The notes under the pieces were generated by a model. It was not told the origin of the DNA. It did not search any database and saw nothing but the letters and a program-made list of their open reading frames with translations. From an uncultured Bacteroidia bacterium (GTDB taxonomy: Bacteria; Bacteroidota; Bacteroidia; Bacteroidales; ML635J-15), in the NCBI GenBank assembly GCA_902791865.1, contig CADAXK010000006.1, positions 115,590-179,589 of the forward strand: a DNA stretch of 64,000 nucleotides, in the 5' to 3' direction. Shown here in pieces: positions 1-8,545 of the stretch. The position numbers and the translations under genes are program-made. Position 1 is the stretch's first letter. Each line of letters opens with the position of its first letter.

Positions 1-1
1 G

Positions 2-1282
2 GACTTGGAAGGTATCATTGAGGAAAGGAATGTTTCGCTGCTCATAATTTCGGAACGAAGCCTATCGGTTGCACGAAAGAACTTTGTACTGGAAATCTGC
101 ATGGCTCATAATGTAGAAATCCGTACAATCCCAGAAGTATCAACATGGGTAAATGGTGAACTTTCAGTAAACCAGATAAGGAAATTCAAGATAGAAGACC
201 TTCTCGAAAGGCCTGAAATACATATCGATTCGGAAGACATGAACCGCAACTTAAGCGGTAAGGTCATTATGGTCACTGGCGCTGCAGGTTCAATCGGAAG
301 CGAAATTGTACGGCAACTGACAAGATTCAGCCCGAAACAAATAATTATGTTCGACTGCGCCGAGTCGCCTTTGTACGACATCGAACTTGAAATCCGCGAA
401 GACTATAGGTTCAACAGCATTGTAATTGTTATCGGAGATGTCAGGGACAAGGTTCTGGTAGAGCAAGTATTCAGCAAGTACAATCCCGAAATAGTTTACC
501 ACGCAGCCGCCTACAAGCACGTGCCGATGATGGAGAACCATCCGTCTGAAGCTGTGATTACAAATGTGATGGGTAGCAAGATTCTTGCCGACACTGCCGT
601 AAGGCACAATGTTGGAAAGTTTGTGATGATTAGCACCGACAAGGCCGTGAATCCAACAAATGTAATGGGTGCAAGCAAGCGAATTGCCGAAATTTACACC
701 CAGTCGCTCAACAATGCCGAAAATGTCACAACTCAGTTCATAACAACGCGCTTTGGCAATGTTTTAGGTTCAAACGGCTCGGTAATTCCGCGTTTCCGCA
801 AGCAGATTGAAAATGGCGGTCCTATAACAGTCACCGACCCAGAGATTACACGCTTCTTCATGACAATCCCCGAAGCCTGCCAGCTTGTACTTATTGCAGG
901 GAACATGGGCAAAGGCGGCGAAATATTCATTTTCGACATGGGACAGCCCGTGAAAATTGCAAAATTGGCAGAAAAGATGATCATGCTGTCGGGACTGAAA
1001 GTTGGCACCGACATCGAAATTAAATACACAGGACTTCGTCCCGGCGAAAAGCTGTACGAGGAACTGCTTGCAACCAAGGAAAATACAATCCCGACCGAAA
1101 ACAATAAGATAATGGTTGCAAAAGTCCGTGTGTACGACCATTCCGAAATTGCAAAGCCGATAGAGCACCTCATCGAGATTGCACCTAACAGGAACGATAT
1201 GGAAATTGTAGCCGAGATGAAAAAGATTGTACCCGAATTTGTCAGCAACAATTCGGTGTTCGAGGAACTGGACAAAAAATAA
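2..1282 (+). CDS. Nucleotide-sugar 4,6-dehydratase, FlaA1/CapD/PglF type (5' partial)
   Basis: This is the C-terminal part of a polysaccharide biosynthesis SDR enzyme; the 5' end lies outside the window and the frame is open from base 2. The cofactor-binding motif TGAAGSIGSE lies near residue 92 of the visible part. It is followed by HAAAYKHVPMME and by STDKAVNPTNVMGASKR, where Met replaces the usual SDR tyrosine (MxxxK), a hallmark of the FlaA1/PglF/CapD group. Family members convert UDP-GlcNAc-like sugars to 4-keto-6-deoxy intermediates for capsule, O-antigen or glycoprotein glycans. The missing N-terminus would normally hold four membrane helices and a first Rossmann domain; the visible first 80 residues look like the end of that first domain. 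The next gene starts 12 bases after the stop, so co-transcription is likely. Confidence 0.9.
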   Translation, partial: DLEGIIEERNVSLLIISERSLSVARKNFVLEICMAHNVEIRTIPEVSTWVNGELSVNQIRKFKIEDLLERPEIHIDSEDMNRNLSGKVIMVTGAAGSIGSEIVRQLTRFSPKQIIMFDCAESPLYDIELEIREDYRFNSIVIVIGDVRDKVLVEQVFSKYNPEIVYHAAAYKHVPMMENHPSEAVITNVMGSKILADTAVRHNVGKFVMISTDKAVNPTNVMGASKRIAEIYTQSLNNAENVTTQFITTRFGNVLGSNGSVIPRFRKQIENGGPITVTDPEITRFFMTIPEACQLVLIAGNMGKGGEIFIFDMGQPVKIAKLAEKMIMLSGLKVGTDIEIKYTGLRPGEKLYEELLATKENTIPTENNKIMVAKVRVYDHSEIAKPIEHLIEIAPNRNDMEIVAEMKKIVPEFVSNNSVFEELDKK

Positions 1283-1294
1283 CAAAATCGCCCT

Positions 1295-2287
1295 ATGTTA
1301 GGCATGATGCTCGCTTCACTTTTCGCCATAAGCATTGTTTTTACCGCAGTGCCAAACATCTTATGGTTTGTCCTATGGCTTATCGCAAAATGCTTCCACT
1401 ACTCCATGCCCTACGCGCCTTTCGGGTGGACTGCCTTCGGACTTGTGGCTTTCGCGTGGATTGTACTCGCCTACGGATATTTCTTCGGTCGCTTCAAACT
1501 CGACATCAATAGGTGGGACTACTCGCACAAGGACATTCCTGCCGAATTCGACGGCTACAAGATTGTCCATATCAGCGACCTGCATCTTTCCACTTTCGAT
1601 GATAGCCCTAAACAGCTCAAGCGGTTTGTCGATTCCATCAACGCACAAAACCCCGACCTTGTTTGCTTTACCGGCGACTTGGTGAGCCTGGGCGTGGAAG
1701 AAGCCGAGCCATACGTTGAAACGCTGAAACAGATAAAAGCCAAGGACGGTATTGCCAGCATACTCGGCAACCACGACTTTATAATATATAGGCATCGCAG
1801 AGATACGACTTTCAGCCGCGAAAATGCAGTCGCACGTCTTGATAGTCTGCAGCGCAACACTCTTGGCTGGCATTTGCTCCGCAACGACAACTTCACGATT
1901 GAGCGCAACGGTCAGAAGATAACCATCATCGGTGTTGACAATAAAAACTGCTCGAACCAAGGTTTCCGCACCATTGATATGGGCGACCTGCCAAAGGCGA
2001 TGCAAGGCACCGACGGATTCCGCATACTTCTCACCCACGACCCAAGCCACTGGCGCGGCGAAGTGGTCAGACAAACCGATATTCCGCTCAGCCTTTGCGG
2101 ACACACCCACGCCGCACAAATAAAACTTTTCGGCTGGACACCTGCCTCATGGACTTTCACCGACACCGATGGTCGCTACGATGAAGGCGACCAGACAATG
2201 TACATAAATGTTGGTCTAGGATGTACTCTGCCCGTAAGGATTGGTGCAAATGCAGAAATTACGGTCATTACACTTAAGAAAATTTAA
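1295..2287 (+). CDS. Membrane-anchored metallophosphoesterase (calcineurin-like)
   Basis: A 330-residue protein with two N-terminal hydrophobic segments (about residues 1-30 and 43-66) and then a cytosolic or periplasmic metallophosphoesterase domain. The metal-binding motifs are in order: ISDLHLS (DxH), TGDLV, GNHD, LLTHDP and CGHTHAAQ. It resembles the YkuE-like family of two-metal phosphoesterases; the substrate cannot be told from sequence. The start is fixed by an in-frame stop at 1280, and 1295 is the first ATG. The gene lies 12 bases after the dehydratase and 7 bases before the next gene, so it probably sits in one operon. Confidence 0.88.
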   Translation: MLGMMLASLFAISIVFTAVPNILWFVLWLIAKCFHYSMPYAPFGWTAFGLVAFAWIVLAYGYFFGRFKLDINRWDYSHKDIPAEFDGYKIVHISDLHLSTFDDSPKQLKRFVDSINAQNPDLVCFTGDLVSLGVEEAEPYVETLKQIKAKDGIASILGNHDFIIYRHRRDTTFSRENAVARLDSLQRNTLGWHLLRNDNFTIERNGQKITIIGVDNKNCSNQGFRTIDMGDLPKAMQGTDGFRILLTHDPSHWRGEVVRQTDIPLSLCGHTHAAQIKLFGWTPASWTFTDTDGRYDEGDQTMYINVGLGCTLPVRIGANAEITVITLKKI

Positions 2288-2294
2288 ACATACA

Positions 2295-3011
2295 ATGAAA
2301 CGATACAAATTTATATTCGCTCTTGCCATCATCGCAACTATTTTGCTTGTAGCCTGCAACCGGAATGCAGAAAAGGCAGAACCTGCCGAAGCACAAACAG
2401 AACAACTTCAGACCGGCGACCTCGTATTCGTAGGCCTTCCGCTCGACTACATGACCGACACTACCGACATGAGTTCGGCAATAGTATCGGCAACCGGCGA
2501 CAGCGTTGGAATAAACTACATACATGTGGCAATAGCCGAAGTCGCCAACGACAGCGTCTGGATTATCGATGCCACCCTCGCTCACGGCGTTGACCGCCAC
2601 CCGCTCGACACTTTCTTCTGCGACTTCACACTCAACGACGGCTCGTTGCCACAAATGGACATCATGCGCCTGAGCGACAACAACCAAGCCGCAAAGTATG
2701 TCGAAAATGCCAAGCAGTTTACTGGTCGCGGCTACGACCTATACTTCCTGCCCGACAACGACGAGCAATACTGCAGCGAACTTGTCCGCAACTCCTACAT
2801 CGACGAAAAAGGCGAACACCTTTTCAGCGAAGCTCCTATGAACTTCAAGGCAGACGACGGCACTTTCCCACCCTACTGGGTTTGGCTTTTCGAACAAATC
2901 GGACAACCTATCCCTCAAGGACTTCCAGGTACCAACCCCAATGCAATGTCAAAGGAAAAATGCCTGAAAAAAGTTGACATCGACATAAAAAAATATTCTA
3001 AAGCCAAATAG
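2295..3011 (+). CDS. YiiX-like NlpC/P60-superfamily lipoprotein hydrolase
   Basis: A 238-residue predicted lipoprotein: the signal peptide ends in the lipobox LVAC at residues 18-21, and this decides the ATG at 2295 over an upstream in-frame ATG at 2241 inside the previous gene. The body matches the permuted papain-like YiiX/YebB family. It has a TGDLVFVG segment, a likely catalytic histidine in YIHVAIAE and a likely catalytic cysteine in QYCSELV. Family members are thought to be amidases or peptidases of the cell envelope; the substrate here is unknown. The next gene begins 2 bases after its stop. Confidence 0.82.
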   Translation: MKRYKFIFALAIIATILLVACNRNAEKAEPAEAQTEQLQTGDLVFVGLPLDYMTDTTDMSSAIVSATGDSVGINYIHVAIAEVANDSVWIIDATLAHGVDRHPLDTFFCDFTLNDGSLPQMDIMRLSDNNQAAKYVENAKQFTGRGYDLYFLPDNDEQYCSELVRNSYIDEKGEHLFSEAPMNFKADDGTFPPYWVWLFEQIGQPIPQGLPGTNPNAMSKEKCLKKVDIDIKKYSKAK

Positions 3012-3013
3012 CT

Positions 3014-3376
3014 ATGGACATAGAGAAATTCCGTGAATATTGCTTGTCACTTCCCTGCACCACCGAGGATTTTCCCTTTGACGAAACCGTACTGGTTTTT
3101 CGTGTGAAGAACAAAATCTTCGCCTGCATAGCCCTCGACAATCCCGAACTTGGCGTTGTAAAATGCGACCCCGACTATGCCGTCGAGCTACGCGACCACT
3201 ATATGGCAATTGAGCCGGCTTACCATTGGAACAAGCAGTACTGGAACCAGATTTGGTTCAACCGCGATGTAAACGACGAACTGCTATGCAAGCTCATCAA
3301 CCACTCGTTTGCCGAAGTGGTAAAGAAACTGCCCAAAAAGGAACAAACCGACGAATTAAAAGCAATTGGCAAATGA
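3014..3376 (+). CDS. MmcQ/YjbR family protein
   Basis: A 120-residue cytosolic protein of the MmcQ/YjbR family (CyaY-like fold, sometimes called DNA-binding). Typical features are the N-terminal MDIEKFREYCLSLP, the TEDFPFDE segment, FACIAL, the KCDPDYAVELR segment, and the final HSFAEVVKKLPKK helix. The length fits the family. The biochemical role is not established. Its TGA overlaps the ATG of the next gene (ATGA at 3373-3376), which implies translational coupling. Confidence 0.85.
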   Translation: MDIEKFREYCLSLPCTTEDFPFDETVLVFRVKNKIFACIALDNPELGVVKCDPDYAVELRDHYMAIEPAYHWNKQYWNQIWFNRDVNDELLCKLINHSFAEVVKKLPKKEQTDELKAIGK

Positions 3377-3675
3377 AAAAAGTTAAAATCACAGCCATAC
3401 GAAAGGCATCCTACCCCGACCTTTCGGCAAAGTACGAAAATCCGATTGAACATGCCTGCGACATTTCCGAAGGCGAAAGCTGGATTTCGACCGACGGGCA
3501 AAAACCCGACGGTCTTTGCGACAGCGCATGGGAATCGATGAAATGGTTTGTCGGCGAACTTGCCTCAGGTCGTGGAAATTTCTACGACGGCTGGATGAAA
3601 AATCCCAACTCGGCAATGATTTCCTGCAACGACGGATTTCGTCCGGTAAGCTTCTATATCGAAACCATTGAATAA
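3373..3675 (+). CDS. TIGR04076 family small protein
   Basis: A 100-residue protein starting at the ATG that overlaps the previous stop. The pattern MKKVKITAIRK, then the acidic-aromatic core SEGESWIS, PDGLCDSAWESMKWFV and a C-terminal ISCNDGFRPVSFYIE fits the TIGR04076 family of uncharacterised small proteins. It has no signal peptide or membrane segment. The function is unknown. A longer in-frame reading from 3226 lies inside the YjbR-like gene and is rejected. It is the last gene of the 5' operon; no clear terminator follows. Confidence 0.72.
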   Translation: MKKVKITAIRKASYPDLSAKYENPIEHACDISEGESWISTDGQKPDGLCDSAWESMKWFVGELASGRGNFYDGWMKNPNSAMISCNDGFRPVSFYIETIE

Positions 3676-3701
3676 TAAACACAACCTATTGAATATTTCC
3701 T

Positions 3702-3709
3702 TAATTTTG
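3702..3709 (+). promoter_or_regulatory. Candidate -7 box of the MORN-caspase gene
   Basis: TAATTTTG fits the Bacteroidetes -7 consensus TAnnTTTG and lies 25 bases before the ATG at 3735. No good TTTG -33 box is seen at the expected distance. Confidence 0.35.
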
Positions 3710-3734
3710 TCGCTTAATTTTTAAGAGATAAAAA

Positions 3735-6137
3735 ATGGGAACAACCATATTTAAAGACATAAAAATCACCGCGTTTGCACTGACATGCCTCATCGCTGGC
3801 AATGTTCTGGCACAAGAAGTTGACCCCAATTGTCTGAGCGGTAATTGCGACGACGGATACGGAGTATACAGCATTGAGGGAGGCGACCGCTACGTTGGCT
3901 TTTTCGAGAATGACGATTTCAACGGTTTCGGCTCATACTTTTTTAAAGACGGCAACATGTATATTGGCAATTTCAAGGACAATGCTGCAAATGGTCAGGG
4001 TACATACATCTGGGCTGACGGTAGCCGATATGTAGGACATTGGCAGGAATGGGAACGTCATGGTATCGGAACCGACTTCGACAACGAAGGCAATTCGGAA
4101 ATAAGCATATATCAGCATGATGAAATAGTAGACGACAACATCCAGGGTTGCATCAACGGCAACTGCATTTCGGGATACGGTGTTTTCATATACGACGATG
4201 GCTCGTACTACGAAGGCAATTTCATTCAGAGAAAGCCCAGCGGACAAGGTTTGCTTGTAAAAAACGACGGTTCTGCTTACTCTGGTGAATTCAAGAATGG
4301 TAAATACAACGGCTATGGAATATTAGTAAATCCCGACGGTTCGGAACAAGAAGGAATATGGGAAGAAGGTCGTTACCTAGGCGAAGTTACCAACCAGTAC
4401 GGCTGCATAAGTGGCGACTGCACAAACGGATACGGCATTTTTATCTACGACGACGGCTCATACTACGAAGGCTCGTTCAAAAATGGCAAGCGCCATGGAC
4501 AAGGCACTTTGTACAATGCCGACGACGAAATCTTCGACGGATCATGGGTCGACGACGAAGCAAACGGATACATACTGGCCACATACAAACCCGAAGAGCG
4601 CAACGGACTGGCACACTACATTGGTGACATGAAAGGAAGTGCCCTCGACGGATACGGAGCACTTATTTGGAGCGACGGTTCGGTGTACTACGGACAGCTT
4701 AAAAACGGAGCACGACACGGACAAGGTGTATTGTTCGACACCGAAACCAATACAAAATATTCAGGTATCTGGAACAACGACGAGTTTGTAAGCGAAATGG
4801 ACGAAAACCAGTTCGACGTCATCTTCGGTTCGAAAAACGGATTCGGAATAAAGCTTACCGCCAATGGCCGCTACTACGGAAACCTCGTCAACGGGGTACC
4901 ATCGGGGAAAGGAATGCTTGACCTATATAATGGAAACTACTATGTCGGCGATTTTAAAAACGGGATGGCAAACGGACAAGGAACACTCGAGGACCGCGAC
5001 TCCGGCGAAAGATACATTGGTAGCTTCGTTAACGGTGAAATGACTGGCAAAGGCGTTTTTTACCACGCCGATGGCTCCAAGGAAGAAGGCACTTTCAAAA
5101 ATGGCGAACTTGAAGTCAAGAAGACCGAAGATGTCAGCGTTGCCAAGCCTATCGTGACATGGTTGGCTCCTGCACAGAGCGACATGGAGACTACCAGCAG
5201 CAAGCAAACAGTAAAACTTTGCGTTGCCTCAAAAGCAAGCATCGACGAAGTTACCGTAACGGTAAACGGAGTCGTAAAGGCAAAGAAGTCGAACAGGGGC
5301 TTTACAGTAGTTTCCAGCCAGTGCGACTATACTTTCGAATATGAAATAGACCTCGAACCTGGACAAAACGAAATAAAGGCTATCGTCAAGAACGCAGGCG
5401 GAACTACAACAACCGATGCGCGACGCGTTACCCTCAACAAAAGCGACAATGTATCGAGCGAAAAACGACTTGCACTTATCATTGGCAACGGAGCCTACCA
5501 ATACATCGGTGCGCTCAACAACCCGTCAAACGATGCCAGACTTATGGGCGAAACCCTAGGTTCACTCGGCTTCGAAACAATGGTGTACACCGACCTTTCG
5601 CAAAACGAAATGATTTCTAAGATACGTGAATTCGGGAACAAGCTTACCGAAGAAAAGGCTGTCGGATTATTTTTCTACGCAGGCCACGGATTACAGGTAA
5701 ACGGCGAGAACTACCTCGTCCCAATTACAGCAAACATTACAAAACAGCAGGATGTAGAGCTCGAATGCGTAAACCTGAAGCGCGTACTTGGAGAAATGGA
5801 ATACGCCCAAAACGACCTGAACATCATAATCCTCGATGCTTGCCGCAACAATCCATTCGCAAACATGAGAGCGATAAATAATGGCGGTCTTGCCGCAGTA
5901 AACGCTCCGAGAGGCACTTTTATCGCATTTGCCACATCGCCAGGCAATGTAGCATCGGACGGCAGCGGAAGCAACGGCCTTTACACCGAGCAACTGGCTC
6001 AGGAAATAACCCAGCCAGGAATAAAAATAGAAGATGTCTTCAAGAAAGTTCGCTCAAGGGTTTACGAAATAAGCCAGCAGCAACAAATTCCTTGGGAAAA
6101 TTCCTCAATATTCGGTGACTTTTATTTCAAGAAATAA
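3735..6137 (+). CDS. Secreted MORN-repeat protein with C-terminal caspase (C14) domain
   Basis: An 800-residue protein. Residues 1-26 form a signal peptide ending AGNVLAQ. Residues ~27-455 are a long array of MORN repeats (pattern GxGxxxxxDGxxYxGxFxNGxxxGxG), with three cysteine-paired insertions of the form GCxxGxCxxGYG. Residues ~475-570 look like an Ig-like domain that often precedes bacterial caspases. Residues ~576-800 are a caspase/metacaspase-like domain beginning RLALIIGNGAY, with catalytic His651 in YAGHG and Cys703 in DACRNNPF. C14 enzymes of this type cleave after basic residues or are regulatory; substrates here are unknown. The papain-like peptidase gene follows after 22 bases, which suggests a joint unit. 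Confidence 0.88.
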   Translation: MGTTIFKDIKITAFALTCLIAGNVLAQEVDPNCLSGNCDDGYGVYSIEGGDRYVGFFENDDFNGFGSYFFKDGNMYIGNFKDNAANGQGTYIWADGSRYVGHWQEWERHGIGTDFDNEGNSEISIYQHDEIVDDNIQGCINGNCISGYGVFIYDDGSYYEGNFIQRKPSGQGLLVKNDGSAYSGEFKNGKYNGYGILVNPDGSEQEGIWEEGRYLGEVTNQYGCISGDCTNGYGIFIYDDGSYYEGSFKNGKRHGQGTLYNADDEIFDGSWVDDEANGYILATYKPEERNGLAHYIGDMKGSALDGYGALIWSDGSVYYGQLKNGARHGQGVLFDTETNTKYSGIWNNDEFVSEMDENQFDVIFGSKNGFGIKLTANGRYYGNLVNGVPSGKGMLDLYNGNYYVGDFKNGMANGQGTLEDRDSGERYIGSFVNGEMTGKGVFYHADGSKEEGTFKNGELEVKKTEDVSVAKPIVTWLAPAQSDMETTSSKQTVKLCVASKASIDEVTVTVNGVVKAKKSNRGFTVVSSQCDYTFEYEIDLEPGQNEIKAIVKNAGGTTTTDARRVTLNKSDNVSSEKRLALIIGNGAYQYIGALNNPSNDARLMGETLGSLGFETMVYTDLSQNEMISKIREFGNKLTEEKAVGLFFYAGHGLQVNGENYLVPITANITKQQDVELECVNLKRVLGEMEYAQNDLNIIILDACRNNPFANMRAINNGGLAAVNAPRGTFIAFATSPGNVASDGSGSNGLYTEQLAQEITQPGIKIEDVFKKVRSRVYEISQQQQIPWENSSIFGDFYFKK

Positions 6138-6159
6138 TAATACAAAACAATAAAACAGC

Positions 6160-8157
6160 ATGAGAGCTTTGATATTATTTGTTGCAGTCCTGTTTGCTTC
6201 GATTAGCACATTTGGACAGCATTTTACTGGTTGCGTTGTCGATACAGTAGCAGCAAAACGTCTGCCAGAAAAGGCATCAAACACACGCGATGTATATTCC
6301 AACCTGCCAAAGGCGGTATCGCTTCAGAAATGGACACCAGTCCCTGGAAACCAAGGCCAAACCGGCACATGTACCGCATGGTCGTCGACATACTGCATAG
6401 CAACGATGTCGTGGGCAATGCGCAACGGAATAACAGACCGTAAGAAAATTACCGAAAACGCCTATCTTCCAGCATATACATACGTCAACATACTTAGACA
6501 AAGCACACAAAACTGCGCCGCCGGAACCGACATTGCCGACGCATGCGCATGGCTAAAGAACACTGGCTCGGTAAAATTAAGCGAATATCCGCAGAATCCA
6601 GCATGTATAAACACCTCCGATGTTCCTACTGCATGGAAACAAAAAGCATCACAAAATAGAATCTTGGGATTCACAAAACTGTACTACCAATGGGCAGGCG
6701 GATATTCGTACAAGGTCGAAAAAGTAAAGAAAAGTCTCGCCGAAGGCAAGCCCGTGCTTATAGCTTTCAACTGTGCATTTTCGTTCTCGAACGGAACCGG
6801 CTTACGTAGCGACGGACTATGGCAACCTGCCAGCAATGAACAAGCTACCCTGAACTACGGCGGTCACGCCATGGCAGTAGTCGCATACGACGATACAAAA
6901 TTCAACGGTGGCGCATTCCTTGTCCAAAACAGCTGGGGCACCGACTGGGGTCTAAATGGCTATTTCTGGATTACTTACTACCATTTTGCATGGTGGGTTT
7001 ACTACGCTTTCGAAATAAATACGCAGATAAACAACTCAAAGATCGATACTAATACCGACCACCTCGACTTCTCGACAAACTTCTACGATTACGCCGACAA
7101 CAACGACTACAACAACAACGACTATAACTATTACGACGACAACAACAATAACAACAATTACGATTACAACGACGGAAACGACAGCAATAATGTAGATTAC
7201 ACCTTCGACGACCTCGGTCTCGACGATTTCTTATCCGTTGACTACGACTACCTCGACAATTTTGTCGATGGCGACGACTATCGCATCGACAACGATAACA
7301 ACAATGACAACAACGATAGCAACATCGATGACAATAGCAACTATTCTTCGTACAACATTTTGTATCAGGATGGCGACAATGGTGCATGGAAGGGCTACAA
7401 GGACAGCGACTATACCGCCGAAGACTACCGCTACATGGAGGAAGAAAGAAAATCGCGCAACTCGGCAGCATTCCAGTATGTAAGCAACATGTCGTACGAA
7501 GACAATATGAAACACATGAACGAAAGTCTCGGAATAAAGGACGCACCAAAGAACAACGCAAAGGACCGCGGCGTAAAGGTAATTAGCGTCGACAAGATAA
7601 AGACTCCAGACGGCAACAAGGTTGATGTAAACAATTTCGCCGGCAGCATAAGCATTATCCTTGGCGACAACACTGCAATGCAGGGCACAATACGCGACAA
7701 AACCATAAACATATCGAAATCATACCAATCGGGCACTTACTTCAGAATATATGTAGAAAACAATTCGCCTGCCTACGTTTATGTATTCGGAACCGACCTC
7801 ACCAACGAAGTATATAACATATTCCCACAGTGCCGACTGATAAGTCCGCTGCTCGACTACAGCGACAGCCGCATAGCAGTCCCCGACGAACGACACTTCA
7901 TCCAGATGGACGACCAGACCGGAACCGACTACATATATGTACTTTACAGCCGTGTTCCCCTGAATATCGATGAAATTCGCAACCGTATGGCAAAGACATC
8001 AGGCGACTACGCAGAACGTCTGTTCAAGGTTATGGGACCTAAGACTTTCTCCCTCGACGAAGCCAATGTTTCGGGTACATCCACATTCAAGTTCGATGCT
8101 AAATCAATAAAAAAACAATGCCTCGGTGCTGTTATAAAAATCAACCACATAAAATAA
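6160..8157 (+). CDS. Secreted papain-like (C1) peptidase with Asn/Asp/Tyr-rich linker and DUF4384-like tail
   Basis: A 665-residue protein with a signal peptide (residues 1-20, ending STFGQ). The N-terminal domain is a C1-type cysteine peptidase: GQTGTCTAWS with Cys71, GGHAMAVV with His236 and VQNSWGTDWG with Asn257, the full catalytic set. There is no obvious long propeptide. Residues ~290-405 are an extreme low-complexity tract of Asn, Asp and Tyr. The C-terminal part (~495-620) resembles DUF4384, with the segments YFRIYVENNSPAYVYVFG and IPD-like strands. It probably forms an operon with the caspase gene upstream. The role of the pair is unknown. Confidence 0.8.
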   Translation: MRALILFVAVLFASISTFGQHFTGCVVDTVAAKRLPEKASNTRDVYSNLPKAVSLQKWTPVPGNQGQTGTCTAWSSTYCIATMSWAMRNGITDRKKITENAYLPAYTYVNILRQSTQNCAAGTDIADACAWLKNTGSVKLSEYPQNPACINTSDVPTAWKQKASQNRILGFTKLYYQWAGGYSYKVEKVKKSLAEGKPVLIAFNCAFSFSNGTGLRSDGLWQPASNEQATLNYGGHAMAVVAYDDTKFNGGAFLVQNSWGTDWGLNGYFWITYYHFAWWVYYAFEINTQINNSKIDTNTDHLDFSTNFYDYADNNDYNNNDYNYYDDNNNNNNYDYNDGNDSNNVDYTFDDLGLDDFLSVDYDYLDNFVDGDDYRIDNDNNNDNNDSNIDDNSNYSSYNILYQDGDNGAWKGYKDSDYTAEDYRYMEEERKSRNSAAFQYVSNMSYEDNMKHMNESLGIKDAPKNNAKDRGVKVISVDKIKTPDGNKVDVNNFAGSISIILGDNTAMQGTIRDKTINISKSYQSGTYFRIYVENNSPAYVYVFGTDLTNEVYNIFPQCRLISPLLDYSDSRIAVPDERHFIQMDDQTGTDYIYVLYSRVPLNIDEIRNRMAKTSGDYAERLFKVMGPKTFSLDEANVSGTSTFKFDAKSIKKQCLGAVIKINHIK

Positions 8158-8169
8158 GTTTATCATTGG

Positions 8170-8485
8170 TGTCCACTAAAAAAGGACAACACATGTAATT
8201 GTACATATTATCAAGCATTTAGACGATAACATTAATAAAGTGGCTCGTCATTTACTCACTTCGTATCGTGAGCTAAAGGTACGGAAGCTAGTCGTAACAC
8301 GCGATACGGAACGGGGAGCATTGTGAAGACTGCTATCCGTAACGTTGCTTGCAACCTCGCGAAGCCTGCGAGCAATCTGTTAACGGATTATTAGAAAGCA
8401 GATTCCGGACAAGTGAACTCACAAGCAACGTTCCTTTTGCTGTTCGTTCTACTTTCCGGAATGACCAAAGAGCGTTTAGCGGACA
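8170..8485. mobile_element. Possible MITE or IS remnant with terminal inverted repeats
   Basis: TGTCCACTAAA at 8170-8180 and TTTAGCGGACA at 8475-8485 are inverted copies with one mismatch in 11. The match extends outward as ATTnnTGTCC against GGACAnnAAT. The 316-base interior has no credible coding frame. It is richer in GC than the flanking AT-rich spacer and contains small hairpins, for example CTCAC/GTGAG at 8256-8273. No clear target-site duplication is visible. The element fills most of the 388-base gap between the C1 peptidase and leuS. Confidence 0.4.
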
Positions 8486-8495
8486 TTAATAAAAA

Positions 8496-8523
8496 ATAGT
8501 GTCGTACCATGGCACGACACTAT
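8496..8523 (-). terminator. leuS terminator
   Basis: ATAGTGTCGT at 8496-8505 pairs with ACGACACTAT at 8514-8523. On the minus strand the stem is followed by a run of T (the A run at 8491-8496), so it ends leuS transcription. Confidence 0.8.
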
Positions 8524-8545
8524 ACATAATAACAACCTATTATTT

